A stretch of 64,000 bases of DNA from JAKLIX01 sp964605655 (GCA_964605655.1 CAZSDK010000012.1:1-64000), one strand, 5' to 3'. Numbered from the stretch's first letter, positions 40,701 to 48,673 are shown. The notes: generated by a model not told the origin, from the letters alone. Translations and numbers: made by a program.

Positions 40701-41318
40701 CTCGGCAAGGTTATTCCAATTGGTGCCGTTGTTTGAGACCTGCCAAAGGTAAGTGGTAGCATTGTCGGCTGTTACAGAGAAAGAGGTGTTGTCTCCGTCA
40801 TTGACAGCCACGCTGGCTGGTTGTGAGGTGAAAAGGGGAGTAGGAGCAGCAGGCGAAATACTGCCGTTATTCCAGGTGGAAGGGATGGGGTTGCTAATGT
40901 CTGAAAACTGGCAGTTGTCAGGTAGACTAAGGTCCCAGACAAGATTGCAACTGCCACCAAGATAGGTAAAGTTCAAAGTGTACAAGGCCGTTCCATTGGC
41001 GATAACAGCCGATGATAAACCAAACCAGGCGCCGCTGACATTCCCTGCCGGGTTAAAGATGGTGGTCATTCCACCGCTGAGGGCAGGATTGGAAGTGTAA
41101 CTGGTATACTGAAGCACACTGTTATCGATTTGAAGAATGAAATTAAGGGCGTTAATGCCGTAGGAAGCAGTTCCGTCGACCATGATGGGAATACTGATCG
41201 TGGTTCCCGGACAGGCAGTAATGGTCGGAATGGATACCGTAATTTGCCCATTCACATTCTGGCCAAGCCAAAATACTGCTAACAAGGTCAAAGCCAGGTG
41301 GGTAATTTTCGCTTTCAT
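37761..41318 (-). CDS. Giant T9SS-exported protein of cohesin-like and Ig-like modules
   Basis: The 1185-residue protein has a signal peptide (residues 1-24, ending NVNGQ). Four cohesin-like beta-sandwich modules lie at about 25-155, 260-388, 492-624 and 724-852; each starts with a CP or CQ strand and I-P-V, as in TIPVNVTDFNDVGSFSLNMTF. Three Ig-like modules (about 158-255, 392-488, 628-720) with a TYLWQVSNNGTNW or SYSWYESTDNGLSW strand and YSGxTTxTLxI separate them. A PKD-like domain (855-942), two GTYSGTGV modules (943-1093) and a T9SS type A sorting domain (1100-1185, VQPNPTTGVVKLVI, LFNNIGQKVM, KGLYYLKASSG) follow. It is low in Lys/Arg and rich in Thr/Asn/Ser. No dockerin partner is in the window. 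It is likely a surface scaffold or adhesin. Confidence 0.9.
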   Translation of the reverse strand: MKAKITHLALTLLAVFWLGQNVNGQITVSIPTITACPGTTISIPIMVDGTASYGINALNFILQIDNSVLQYTSYTSNPALSGGMTTIFNPAGNVSGAWFGLSSAVIANGTALYTLNFTYLGGSCNLVWDLSLPDNCQFSDISNPIPSTWNNGSISPAAPTPLFTSQPASVAVNDGDNTSFSVTADNATTYLWQVSNNGTNWNNLAEGGYYSGTTTSTLNITGAALAMNNYQFRCIAGETVCNQAVNSDAATLTVNSLTSNIIVQAGTVTNCPADNWVTIPVNVTDFNDVGSFSLNMTFNPAEVVFVGIQNVNPALSAVPVSTISTSSSITLDWSFVMPANVGTGLLLEMGFNYIGGNADLTWTQATSAIYTALGQPLATTYVNGAIDQASTAPVFNQHPNNTSTMTNNNATFTANAPSASSYSWYESTDNGLSWNLIVDGGNYSGATTSTLTIVSAPFTFNGNLYRCEAMEAVCSLTATSNAATLTVTPSTTDIVTTVGNSVACPDPLNTILIPVDVTNFYNVASANMIIFYDTTALIYDTVANVHPDLTSGVFTAFGTNGQFAMAWFAMVPSNLGTGKLFDIAFYHIANSTNLTYDLINPGACAYTDILFNELPAVWVNGSVSLPGPVITTMPTNQTAFVGTNAVFSLTATNTTGYQWQMKTAPNTWTDLVDDATYSGVTTNTLTISNTTLLMDGSFYRCNVDGQCGIQHSYEVELAVINGTPIEVTLPTLTQCQAPLVIPINANNFTDVGKFKLVIHTTGNTLLYTGYQNMNSQLAGLVTVTNATNAITIQGNFANPISLGSPTIVELKFNTMPGTTPFEFSTTAGDNYFKSINNTVLPSTLVSGSVTINSFPGPPTPIQGLSTICQGVTSTQYSTLGANNATSYIWSIIPSNAGTITANGLTATVNWDPGFTGVATITVKGVNACGNGSIITKTITIVLVPIVGLANLPDLCTGDTLPLTGGTPVGGTYSGTGVSNGVFYTDISGPGTFIVTYTYSSSGCSASATNNITVNPTPVVTYNNAGPYDTVSPYYPTFALSGGMPLGGTYSGMGVNSGTGMFGPSAPNGWRIITYTYTTSEGCTASAKDSILIDPILNMNLYGNVLSMGVQPNPTTGVVKLVINNVTESFQLDLFNNIGQKVMSEFIRPDGDVFMKDIDLSNQPKGLYYLKASSGQIIRIEKIVVN

Positions 41319-41373
41319 AAATTTTGTTTATTGGTTATTAAATTATTAAAAAGAATTTTCAATTTTGAACCTG

Positions 41374-41381
41374 CAAATTTA
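41374..41381 (-). promoter_or_regulatory. -7 promoter element (TAAATTTG) of cohesin/Ig gene
   Basis: Reverse-strand TAAATTTG matches TAnnTTTG, 55 bases upstream of the ATG at 41318. The rest of the 304-base gap 41319-41622 contains only a small GTCCT/AGGAC hairpin (41515-41531) and no gene that I can support. Confidence 0.45.
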
Positions 41382-41622
41382 AGAGTATATTTGATATTTT
41401 CCTAATATTTGAATCATTCTTGACTATTTATTATACCGTTGATATTTAATGATTTACCCGGGAAACCGACGTGTTTTGGTGTATTGATAAGACACTGGGG
41501 TAAATGGCAGGGTTGTCCTTCGTTTGAGGACATTCACTACGGTTCAGGCAGCAGGGAAGTTTATTACGTGTGAATGAGATACTTTTAAGATAATATTGAA
41601 CTGACTAAATTTTTATTAGATC

Positions 41623-42492
41623 ATGATTCGTGTTTGGGTAACCGGTTCTAAAGGACAGTTGGGGAGTGAGATCAGGTGTATGGCTCCACAATACCCTGGT
41701 TATGAGTTTATTTTTACCGATCTGGAAGACTTGGACCTTAGGGATTCCGAGGCTGTGAAACGTTTCTACCAGAAAGAACAGCCCCGCGTAATAGTAAATG
41801 CTGCGGCCTATACCGCCGTGGACCAGGCTGAAACAGAAACGGAACAGGCATCTTTGCTGAATGCGGAACTGCCGGGTCTCCTTGCTTTCCTCACCGCTAA
41901 TTCGGAGAACTTATTGATTCACCTGTCGACCGATTATGTTTTCGACGGTAAAGACTATGTGCCTTATAAAGAAGCTGACACGCCAAATCCTCAATCGTTT
42001 TACGGTAAATCGAAGCTCGACGGGGAAAATGCTGTCCTCTTTCAGTCGGATCGAAGTGTAATTATCAGAACATCATGGCTTTATAGTTCATTTGGCAAGA
42101 ACTTTGTCAAAAGCATCCTTCAGAAAGCTAAGGATACGGGTTCTTTACAGGTCGTCTATGACCAGGTGGGTTCCCCGACCTACGCAAGGGATCTGGCGAA
42201 CGCCATTCTCATACTCATACCCCGCTTTCTTGGTATCCATGATCATCAGGTTTTTCATTATGCCAACGAAGGAGTGGCAAGCTGGTTTGATTTTGCCGTT
42301 GCCATCGTAGAGTTTGCAGGTATCCAATGCGTTCCCCATCCCATTGAAACCGGTCAGTATCCTTACATTGCGCCACGTCCGCCCTATTCGGTCCTCAATA
42401 CATCGAAAATCCGTACTCTGGGATTGGAAATTCCGTATTGGCGTGATAGTCTTGCCGACTGTGTCAGACAAATACTTCAAAACAAGTTGTAA
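41623..42492 (+). CDS. rfbD: dTDP-4-dehydrorhamnose reductase
   Basis: RfbD (RmlD) reduces dTDP-4-keto-L-rhamnose to dTDP-L-rhamnose for surface polysaccharides. The 289-residue extended SDR shows VTGSKGQLGSEI, VNAAAYTAVDQAE, HLSTDYVFDGK, the catalytic YGKSKLDGE, RTSWLYSSFGKNFV and PTYARDLANAI. The other rml genes (A, B, C) are not in the window. The gene is 130 bases from the divergent surface-protein promoter region and 48 bases before the phosphohexomutase. Confidence 0.94.
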   Translation: MIRVWVTGSKGQLGSEIRCMAPQYPGYEFIFTDLEDLDLRDSEAVKRFYQKEQPRVIVNAAAYTAVDQAETETEQASLLNAELPGLLAFLTANSENLLIHLSTDYVFDGKDYVPYKEADTPNPQSFYGKSKLDGENAVLFQSDRSVIIRTSWLYSSFGKNFVKSILQKAKDTGSLQVVYDQVGSPTYARDLANAILILIPRFLGIHDHQVFHYANEGVASWFDFAVAIVEFAGIQCVPHPIETGQYPYIAPRPPYSVLNTSKIRTLGLEIPYWRDSLADCVRQILQNKL

Positions 42493-42540
42493 CTTTGCTG
42501 CGGGTGCGCCCATTTTAACATTCATCACATCATTCTAACC

Positions 42541-44271
42541 ATGGAAGAGCGTATTTTAGCCAGGGCCAGGGTTTGGCTCGAGGAACCCTTTGATACCGAA
42601 ACCAGGGACCAGGTGAGGTTTCTGATTGAGAAGGATCCGGAGGAACTCACAGAAGCATTCTACCGTGACCTGGAATTTGGCACAGGCGGACTCAGAGGAA
42701 TCATGGGTGTGGGGACCAACAGGATGAACCAATATACAGTGGGCGTGGCTACCCAGGGTCTTGCCAACTATCTGAAAACCTGCTTCCCTGGTGAGAAGAT
42801 CAAAATGGCCATCGCTCATGATTCTCGCAATAACAGCAGCTTCTTTGCCAGGGTGGCAGCCAATGTCCTGTCTTCAAACGGTTTTTTAGTGTTTCTTTTT
42901 AATAACCTCAGGCCAACCCCCGAACTCTCCTTCTCTATCAGGCACCTTGGTTGTCATTCAGGTATTGTCATCACTGCCTCCCATAACCCGAAAGAATACA
43001 ACGGATATAAAGTGTACTGGAATGACGGGGCCCAGCTGGTGTCTCCACATGACACTAATGTCATTGGTGAAGCAGCCAAAATACAGGGAATTCAATCAGT
43101 CGACTTTACAGGCAACCCGGCCCTGGTCCAGGTGATTGGAAAAGAAGTGGATGAGGCATATATCAGAGCGTTGACCTCTCTTTCTCTTTCTTCTGAAAAT
43201 GTAAAGGCACATCACGGGAAACTCCGTATCGTATATTCCGCCCTTCATGGTACTGGCTGCAAACTGGTCCCCGAAAGTCTTAAGGCCTTTGGATTTAATA
43301 ACCTGGTGACCGTTGGTCCGCAAATGGTGCCGGATGGGAACTTCCCCACCGTCAAATCACCCAATCCTGAAGAAAAAGAGGCCATGTCCATGGCTCTCGG
43401 GCTGGCATCAGATGTGCATGCTGACCTGATCCTCGCCACCGATCCGGATGCCGACAGGGTGGGAGTGGGCGTAAAGAAAAGTAGGGGAGAGTATATTCTT
43501 CTTAACGGGAACCAGACCGCAACCCTGCTTATCTTCTACCTGCTCACCATGTGGAAAGAGAAAGGAAAACTAGATGGCAGGCAGTTCATCTCAAAAACCA
43601 TTGTTACTTCCGATCTCCTCAACAAAATAGCACAGGATTTTAATGTCCCTGTCTATGAGGTACTTACGGGCTTCAAATACATTGCAGAGGTCATCCGTGA
43701 CCTTGAAGGAAAAATGACCTTTATCGGGGGTGGAGAAGAAAGTTACGGATACCTGGTCGGTGACCGGGTCAGGGATAAAGATGCCGTGATATCCTGTTGC
43801 ATGATCGCTGAAACCGCCTCCTGGGCAGCTTCTCAGGGGATGACCCTCTATGAGCTGCTGTTGAGTATTTACCGAAAATATGGTTTCTATAAGGAGACCC
43901 TTGTCTCGGTGACGAAAAAAGGGAAGAGTGGTATTGAGGAGATTCAGACCATGATGGAGCATTTCAGAAATGACCCGCCATTAGCGGTCAATAATATAAA
44001 GGTGGTTTGCATCAAAGATTATCTGAAAGGTACCTCCACAGACCTGGTCCAAAACACCCGTCAGACAATCGGTCTGCCTTCCAGCAATGTCATTCAGTTA
44101 TATCTCGAGGATGGCAGCAGGATCACCGCAAGGCCTTCCGGGACCGAACCGAAAATCAAATTTTACTTCGGAGTGGTCGATCAACTGGATTCCGGGTCGG
44201 ACTTTGATGGGGCAGACCGGAGACTTCAGGATCGTATCGACCGGATTATCAGTGAATTGAAATTGAATTAA
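42541..44271 (+). CDS. Phospho-sugar mutase (phosphoglucomutase/phosphomannomutase)
   Basis: The 576-residue alpha-D-phosphohexomutase is of the long Bacillus PgcA / human PGM2 type. It has the opening FGTGGLRGIMGVGTNRMN, the phosphoserine loop TASHNPKEYNGYKVYW, the metal loop TDPDADRVGVGV, GGGEESYGYLVGD and the C-terminal ITARPSGTEPKIKFYFGV. It probably interconverts glucose-1- and -6-phosphate, connecting glycogen and nucleotide-sugar synthesis. The symbol is left empty because specificity is not readable. It is the second phosphohexomutase in the window, after glmM. Confidence 0.93.
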   Translation: MEERILARARVWLEEPFDTETRDQVRFLIEKDPEELTEAFYRDLEFGTGGLRGIMGVGTNRMNQYTVGVATQGLANYLKTCFPGEKIKMAIAHDSRNNSSFFARVAANVLSSNGFLVFLFNNLRPTPELSFSIRHLGCHSGIVITASHNPKEYNGYKVYWNDGAQLVSPHDTNVIGEAAKIQGIQSVDFTGNPALVQVIGKEVDEAYIRALTSLSLSSENVKAHHGKLRIVYSALHGTGCKLVPESLKAFGFNNLVTVGPQMVPDGNFPTVKSPNPEEKEAMSMALGLASDVHADLILATDPDADRVGVGVKKSRGEYILLNGNQTATLLIFYLLTMWKEKGKLDGRQFISKTIVTSDLLNKIAQDFNVPVYEVLTGFKYIAEVIRDLEGKMTFIGGGEESYGYLVGDRVRDKDAVISCCMIAETASWAASQGMTLYELLLSIYRKYGFYKETLVSVTKKGKSGIEEIQTMMEHFRNDPPLAVNNIKVVCIKDYLKGTSTDLVQNTRQTIGLPSSNVIQLYLEDGSRITARPSGTEPKIKFYFGVVDQLDSGSDFDGADRRLQDRIDRIISELKLN

Positions 44272-44296
44272 AAGCCGACCTACGCATATTTTTATT

Positions 44297-45040
44297 ATGG
44301 CGCTCTTGCATTCCTTTGAAAAATCAGGCAATTTTCTCTTCAGATACAGGAGTTATCTGCCCTTATTTCTCTTCTTACCAGCCATACCGGTAGTATGGTT
44401 CACCCCGGTCTTCAGTTATCCGCAGTGGGTGAGGTTATCCATCACTTTTCTGTCTGTTGCACTCAGCCTGCTTGGTTTTCTGATAAGGGCCTGGGCCATC
44501 GGCACGACACCAAAAGGCACATCAGGACGTAATACCGACAAACAGCTTGCTGAGTCACTGAATCATCTAGGAATTTATTCTATGGTGAGGCATCCGCTCT
44601 ACCTCGGAAATTATTTTATGTGGATAGGAATAGTGGTGTTCACTGGGAATCCGTGGTTTGTGATCCTTGTTTCACTGGCATTCTGGCTTTACTATGAAAG
44701 GATCATGTTTGCCGAAGAAAGGTTCCTGGAAAGGCAATTTGGAGAGAGCTATCTCTCCTGGGCCAGCCAGGTGCCAGCCTTTATACCCCGTTTTTCGCTA
44801 TATCAGCATTCAGATATAAGGTTTTCATTGGTTTCAGTGCTAAGGAGGGAATATTCCGGAGTATTGGCCACCGTCACTTGTTTCTTTATGATCGATATGG
44901 TTCGCTCCTTCCTGTTTTCGGGTTCTTTCCAATATTACCGTATCTCCGCCTGGGCCTTTTTATTCACATTGGTTATCACATTAGCTGTCAGAACGCTGAA
45001 ACACCATTCATCCCTGCTTTCTGAAGAAGGACGCTCCTGA
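44297..45040 (+). CDS. Integral-membrane methyltransferase (ICMT/PEMT-like)
   Basis: The 247-residue protein has about six membrane segments and the phospholipid/isoprenylcysteine methyltransferase signature RHPLYLGNYFMWIGI. That is followed by the second conserved part YYERIMFAEERFLERQFGESYLSW. Bacterial members methylate membrane lipids or unknown small molecules with SAM; the substrate cannot be read here. The C-terminal third adds extra helices (YRISAWAFLFTLVITLAV). It is 26 bases after the phosphohexomutase and five before the EamA gene. Confidence 0.86.
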   Translation: MALLHSFEKSGNFLFRYRSYLPLFLFLPAIPVVWFTPVFSYPQWVRLSITFLSVALSLLGFLIRAWAIGTTPKGTSGRNTDKQLAESLNHLGIYSMVRHPLYLGNYFMWIGIVVFTGNPWFVILVSLAFWLYYERIMFAEERFLERQFGESYLSWASQVPAFIPRFSLYQHSDIRFSLVSVLRREYSGVLATVTCFFMIDMVRSFLFSGSFQYYRISAWAFLFTLVITLAVRTLKHHSSLLSEEGRS

Positions 45041-45044
45041 TCTG

Positions 45045-45938
45045 ATGAAACATTCCCGGATTGTCATCACCACCATTGCCGTTCTGGCCATGTTCTTCTG
45101 GGGCATGTCTTTTGTCTGGTCGAAAATCGTATTTCGCTATTACTCTCCGCTGACCACCATCCTGGTGAGATTGGTGCTGTCTTCGCTGCTCTTGTGGCTG
45201 ATCAGGTGGATCTTCATCAGGAATGAAAAAATCATCGCTAAGGATATTTTATTGTTCCTGCTTTCCTCCTTTTTCTCGCCTTTCTGCTACTTTATCGGGG
45301 AAAGTTACGGGCTTGCAAAGGTATCATCCACCATCGCTTCTGTCATCGTGGCCACCATACCCGTCGTGACGCCTTTTGTAGCTTACCTGACACTCAGGGA
45401 GCATTTGAGCAGAATGAACTTTGCGGGTGTGGTCATATCGTTTATTGGGGTATTGATCATGCTGCTTAAAAAGGACTTATCCTTCAGTGCTTCGCTGAGT
45501 GGAGTGGGATTGCTCTTCTTTGCGGTGATTTCAGCAATAGGATACGCTGTGATTATCAAGACCTTAGCACAGAAATATCATCCCATTACAGTAGTCACCG
45601 TCCAGAACAGTATCGGGGCTTTATATTTCCTTCCATGGTTTCTTTACTTTGACTGGTCACACTTTATAACAGTGAGGCCAAATCAGGAATTGATAACCTC
45701 GTTGATAGCACTGGTGGTCTTTGCATCCAGCATGGCTTTTATCTTGTTTACCGCTGCTGTCAAGTCGATGGGTGTCGCCCGTGCCAACATTTATACCAAC
45801 CTCATCCCTGTGTTCACGGTCATTTTCTCCTATTGGATGCTCTCCGAGTCCGTCACCTTGGGAAAAATATCGGGTATGGCGGTTGTAATATTTGGTGTTG
45901 TACTTGCCCAGTGGGACCGCTTAAAGAATTCTCAGTAA
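45045..45938 (+). CDS. EamA/DMT family transporter
   Basis: The 297-residue protein has ten hydrophobic segments in two five-helix EamA halves. Halves begin near FFWGMSFVWSKIVFRYYSP and GVGLLFFAVISAIGYAVI. Conserved EamA patterns include SSTIASVIVATIPVVTPFVAYL and RANIYTNLIPVFTVIFSYWML. Family members export amino acids, nucleotides or other metabolites; the substrate is unknown. It is tightly spaced with its neighbours. Confidence 0.92.
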   Translation: MKHSRIVITTIAVLAMFFWGMSFVWSKIVFRYYSPLTTILVRLVLSSLLLWLIRWIFIRNEKIIAKDILLFLLSSFFSPFCYFIGESYGLAKVSSTIASVIVATIPVVTPFVAYLTLREHLSRMNFAGVVISFIGVLIMLLKKDLSFSASLSGVGLLFFAVISAIGYAVIIKTLAQKYHPITVVTVQNSIGALYFLPWFLYFDWSHFITVRPNQELITSLIALVVFASSMAFILFTAAVKSMGVARANIYTNLIPVFTVIFSYWMLSESVTLGKISGMAVVIFGVVLAQWDRLKNSQ

Positions 45939-45961
45939 TTTTGGAGGATAAAGTTTTATCT

Positions 45962-47098
45962 ATGAAAATTATGGTTCTTGGGGCCGGTCTTGTCGGAAGG
46001 CCCATGGCTATGGATCTTGCCGCTCATCCCGGATTTCAGGTAACTGTTGCTGATCAGGACGATCAGGCCTTGGCTTCCCTGGCATCATTTGATCATATTC
46101 AGGTAAGCAAGGAAGATCTTTCCGACCCTGGCAGGGTGAGGTCGTTGGTAGCCGATGCAGACCTGGTGCTGGATGCGGTACCTGGTTACCTGGGATTTCA
46201 GACATTCCGGACGGTGATTGAAGCAGGCAAGAACATCGTCGATATAGCCTTCTTCCCCGAAGATCCATTTGAGCTGGACGCTTTAGCCAGGGAAAAAGGC
46301 GTGACTGCCGTGATGGACATGGGGGTAGCCCCGGGGATGAGCAACCTTCTGGCCTCATTTGCAGCAAAGCAGATGGATGAGGTTGACAGGGTGGCCATTT
46401 ATGTGGGGGGACTACCCTGCGAAAGGACATGGCCTTATGAATACAAGGCTGTGTTTTCTCCTGTGGATGTGCTGGAAGAATACACCAGGCCGGCAAGGTT
46501 CATCCGCAATGGGCAGATAATGACCATGCCTGCCCTTTCTGAGCCGGAATTCATTGATTTCCCGGGTTTGGGGACACTGGAAGCCGTGAATACGGATGGC
46601 TTGAGATCCCTGCTATACACGATCAAAGCGCCTGAAGTGGTCGAGAAGACCCTTCGGTATCCCGGGCACTACGATTTGATCAGAAAACTGATCCATACCG
46701 GGTTCCTGAGCCAGGAAATGATGGAGGTTGCAGGCAGCAGGATAAGGCCCATCGATCTTACATCCAGGTTGTTGTTTCAAAGCTGGAAATTGAAAAAAGG
46801 GGAACGGGACCTTACAGTCATGAAGATTATGGTATCAGGCGGAAAGGATGGGAAAAAGATGAAAATAAGCTATGACCTGCTTGATTATCATGATGCCTCA
46901 AGTAACGTTCATTCTATGGCACGAACGACCGGTTATACGGCCACCTCGGTCGTCAGGTTGATAGCGGCAGGAAAATTCAATCGCAAAGGAGTCATTGTAC
47001 CTGAATATCTGAGCGATGATGAATCATTGGTGAATCAGCTTTTAAGAGACCTGGCCGATAGGGGAGTCGTCTACCATAAAAGTATCTGGCTGGAATAA
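45962..47098 (+). CDS. Saccharopine dehydrogenase family protein
   Basis: The 378-residue protein has a Rossmann domain (KIMVLGAGLVGRPMAMDLA), an Asp ending the second strand (VTVADQDD), LVLDAVPGYLGFQTFRTVIE and the typical MDMGVAPGMSNLLA. The C-terminal half carries the saccharopine-dehydrogenase-like catalytic domain (TLEAVNTDGLRSLLYTI, RTTGYTATSVVRLIAAGKF). Members act in lysine degradation or polyamine synthesis (carboxynorspermidine dehydrogenase); which applies here is unclear. ATG 45962 is chosen; the frame upstream overlaps the EamA gene. Confidence 0.9.
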   Translation: MKIMVLGAGLVGRPMAMDLAAHPGFQVTVADQDDQALASLASFDHIQVSKEDLSDPGRVRSLVADADLVLDAVPGYLGFQTFRTVIEAGKNIVDIAFFPEDPFELDALAREKGVTAVMDMGVAPGMSNLLASFAAKQMDEVDRVAIYVGGLPCERTWPYEYKAVFSPVDVLEEYTRPARFIRNGQIMTMPALSEPEFIDFPGLGTLEAVNTDGLRSLLYTIKAPEVVEKTLRYPGHYDLIRKLIHTGFLSQEMMEVAGSRIRPIDLTSRLLFQSWKLKKGERDLTVMKIMVSGGKDGKKMKISYDLLDYHDASSNVHSMARTTGYTATSVVRLIAAGKFNRKGVIVPEYLSDDESLVNQLLRDLADRGVVYHKSIWLE

Positions 47099-47181
47099 AC
47101 TGTTCCCGTGCAATTTTTTTCCCTGGCTTAACTGTTCTGTATTACGCAGTCACAGTCAAAAAGCGATTTCATGCCGGTGAT

Positions 47182-47197
47182 GGATTCCTTCGAATCC
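47182..47197. other. Small tetraloop hairpin in gap before XRE regulator
   Basis: GGATTC (47182-47187) and GAATCC (47192-47197) pair around CTTC. It is 84 bases after the saccharopine-dehydrogenase-family stop. Weak termination is possible but there is no proper T-run. The rest of 47099-47298 shows nothing else. Confidence 0.3.
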
Positions 47198-47299
47198 TTC
47201 TCAAATTGATCCTTGTCTTCTGAACAGGTCGTGGGATTTCCTTGCCAGTGTCGAATAACTCAACTTTGATCCCAGCATGCAGGAGGAGGGTGCAACCTT

Positions 47300-47441
47300 T
47301 TTACCATTTGTAAAGTACAACGTTTACAATTCCCAAAATTGTTTTTTACTTTTGTAAACTGATGGAAATTCACAAACGTAAACACCATAGAGGAACGGTA
47401 TTTCACAAATGTAAACAATAGCAACGATATACAATTGTAAA
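47300..47441. promoter_or_regulatory. Operator array TTyAC-N4-GTAAA upstream of XRE regulator
   Basis: Repeated copies of a palindromic motif precede the regulator gene: TTTAC-CATTT-GTAAA (47300-47314), a half site TTTAC-AATT (47323-47331), TTTAC-TTTT-GTAAA (47345-47358), TTCAC-AAAC-GTAAA (47369-47382), TTCAC-AAAT-GTAAA (47402-47415) and TATAC-AATT-GTAAA (47428-47441). Most are followed by C. The centres of the last four lie 24, 33 and 26 bases apart. A TACTTTTG -7-like element (47347-47354) overlaps the third site, which suggests autoregulation by the encoded HTH protein. Confidence 0.65.
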
Positions 47442-47459
47442 CAAAAAAATAACACAATT

Positions 47460-48017
47460 ATGATCGACAGAATCTCACTGATCCTTAAAGCAAAGAATAT
47501 CAACGCATCACAGTTTGCTGATGAGATCGGGGTACAAAGGTCCAGTATCTCACATGTATTATCTGGAAGGAATAAGCCAAGCCTGGAGTTTGTCCAGAAG
47601 ATACTGAAGCGTTACCCGGAGCTGAATCCTGACTGGGTCTTGTTCGGTAAAGGCCCGATGAATATGGAGTATAATCTTTTCAGCGAAACCCAGGAAGTAT
47701 TGCCTCTGAAGGAAGAAACCTTCGCCAGGGCGGTAAAGAAGCAGGAAACTCTGATGCGACCTGAGCCTGAAGAAATAAAGCCGGCAGAAACGATGAAAAC
47801 CATGGCAGAGACGGCACAGGAAAAGGAAGAATTGCTCCCCCTGAAGGAGATCCCGGCCACCGTTCCCGTAACGGATACAACCAAAGAGAAGACGGTGGAA
47901 ACGCCATCTTTAAATACTCAGGAAACCAGACTTTTCGATAAACCGGAGGAGAAAAAGGTGCAGAAAATCATTATGTTTTTCGAAAACAAGACTTTCAGGG
48001 AATATTCTCCTGAATAA
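47460..48017 (+). CDS. XRE/HTH transcriptional regulator
   Basis: The 185-residue protein has an N-terminal XRE helix-turn-helix (DRISLILKAKNINASQFADE, VQRSSISHVLSGRNKPSLEF), then ILKRYPELNPDWVLFGKG, the extension common in Bacteroidota regulators. A Glu/Lys/Thr/Pro-rich low-complexity linker (about 75-160) follows, ending in a short conserved-looking tail QKIIMFFENKTFREYSPE. It lies right after the operator array and is itself followed by one more copy of the motif (48025-48038). It probably represses its own promoter; other targets are unknown. Confidence 0.9.
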   Translation: MIDRISLILKAKNINASQFADEIGVQRSSISHVLSGRNKPSLEFVQKILKRYPELNPDWVLFGKGPMNMEYNLFSETQEVLPLKEETFARAVKKQETLMRPEPEEIKPAETMKTMAETAQEKEELLPLKEIPATVPVTDTTKEKTVETPSLNTQETRLFDKPEEKKVQKIIMFFENKTFREYSPE

Positions 48018-48024
48018 TCCATTG

Positions 48025-48038
48025 TTTACATTTGTAAA
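48025..48038. promoter_or_regulatory. Isolated operator copy downstream of XRE regulator
   Basis: TTTAC-ATTT-GTAAA is a perfect member of the array consensus, in the 63-base gap between the regulator stop (48017) and the stop of convergent ndk (48081). Confidence 0.5.
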
Positions 48039-48080
48039 TTAAACGAGATGGAGGATCGTCTTCCGGAAAGTTTACCTGTG

Positions 48081-48503
48081 TTAACAGATTTTCTCAAATT
48101 GATTAAAGAAAAAACTGCCTTCAATCACGGCATTCTCATCACTGTCAGAACCATGAACGGCATTGTATTGGATACTGGTACCGAAGCGATTCCTGATGGT
48201 TCCGGGAGATGCTTGCTCAGGGTTGGTGGAGCCGATAAGTTTCCTGAAAGATTCAACAGCATTTTCTTTTTCCAGTATCGCTGCCACTATGGGGCCCGAT
48301 GACATGAAGGTAACCAGATCACGGAAAAATGGCCTTTCTTTATGAACCTGATAAAAAGTTTCTGCTTGTCCGGTGGTCAGATGTATCATTTTAATGGCAA
48401 TGACACTAAAACCTCCTTCAATGATCTGATCCAAAATCTTGCCCATGGAACCCTGTTTCATGGCATCGGGTTTGATCATGGTCAGTGTGTACTTTCCTTG
48501 CAT
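48081..48503 (-). CDS. ndk: Nucleoside diphosphate kinase
   Basis: Ndk balances NTP and dNTP pools by phosphotransfer through a catalytic His. The 140-residue protein shows TLTMIKPDAMKQG, GFSVIAIKMIHLT, VHKERPFF, GSTNPEQASPGTIR and the active site NAVHGSDS. ATG 48503 is preferred over TTG 48512. It is convergent with the XRE gene and divergent from the DHH phosphoesterase gene. Confidence 0.97.
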   Translation of the reverse strand: MQGKYTLTMIKPDAMKQGSMGKILDQIIEGGFSVIAIKMIHLTTGQAETFYQVHKERPFFRDLVTFMSSGPIVAAILEKENAVESFRKLIGSTNPEQASPGTIRNRFGTSIQYNAVHGSDSDENAVIEGSFFFNQFEKIC

Positions 48504-48650
48504 AGATTTCAATTTTTACGTACTAAACCATTGGGAGAGGCAAAGGTTCAATTCTTCAGGGCGAAAATTTGCAGATACCGGACTTGTTTTCCTCATTATC
48601 CGCGAGGGAACGACTTATGGAAGGGTTGAGATTGCTTCAGGTATTTACTT

Positions 48651-48658
48651 TATTTTTG
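48651..48658 (+). promoter_or_regulatory. -7 promoter element (TATTTTTG) of DHH phosphoesterase gene
   Basis: TATTTTTG matches TAnnTTTG and lies 15 bases before TTG 48674. TTG triplets occur 16 and 22 bases upstream of it. It rules out the in-frame ATGs at 48569 and 48617 as starts. Confidence 0.45.
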
Positions 48659-48673
48659 CCAAAAATTATTACA

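Noticed and set aside
47298..47460. Repeats before the XRE gene as a CRISPR array or replication iterons
   Set aside because: Units are short palindromes with irregular spacing, not 25-40 base direct repeats with uniform spacers, and no replication initiator gene is adjacent. Operators fit better.
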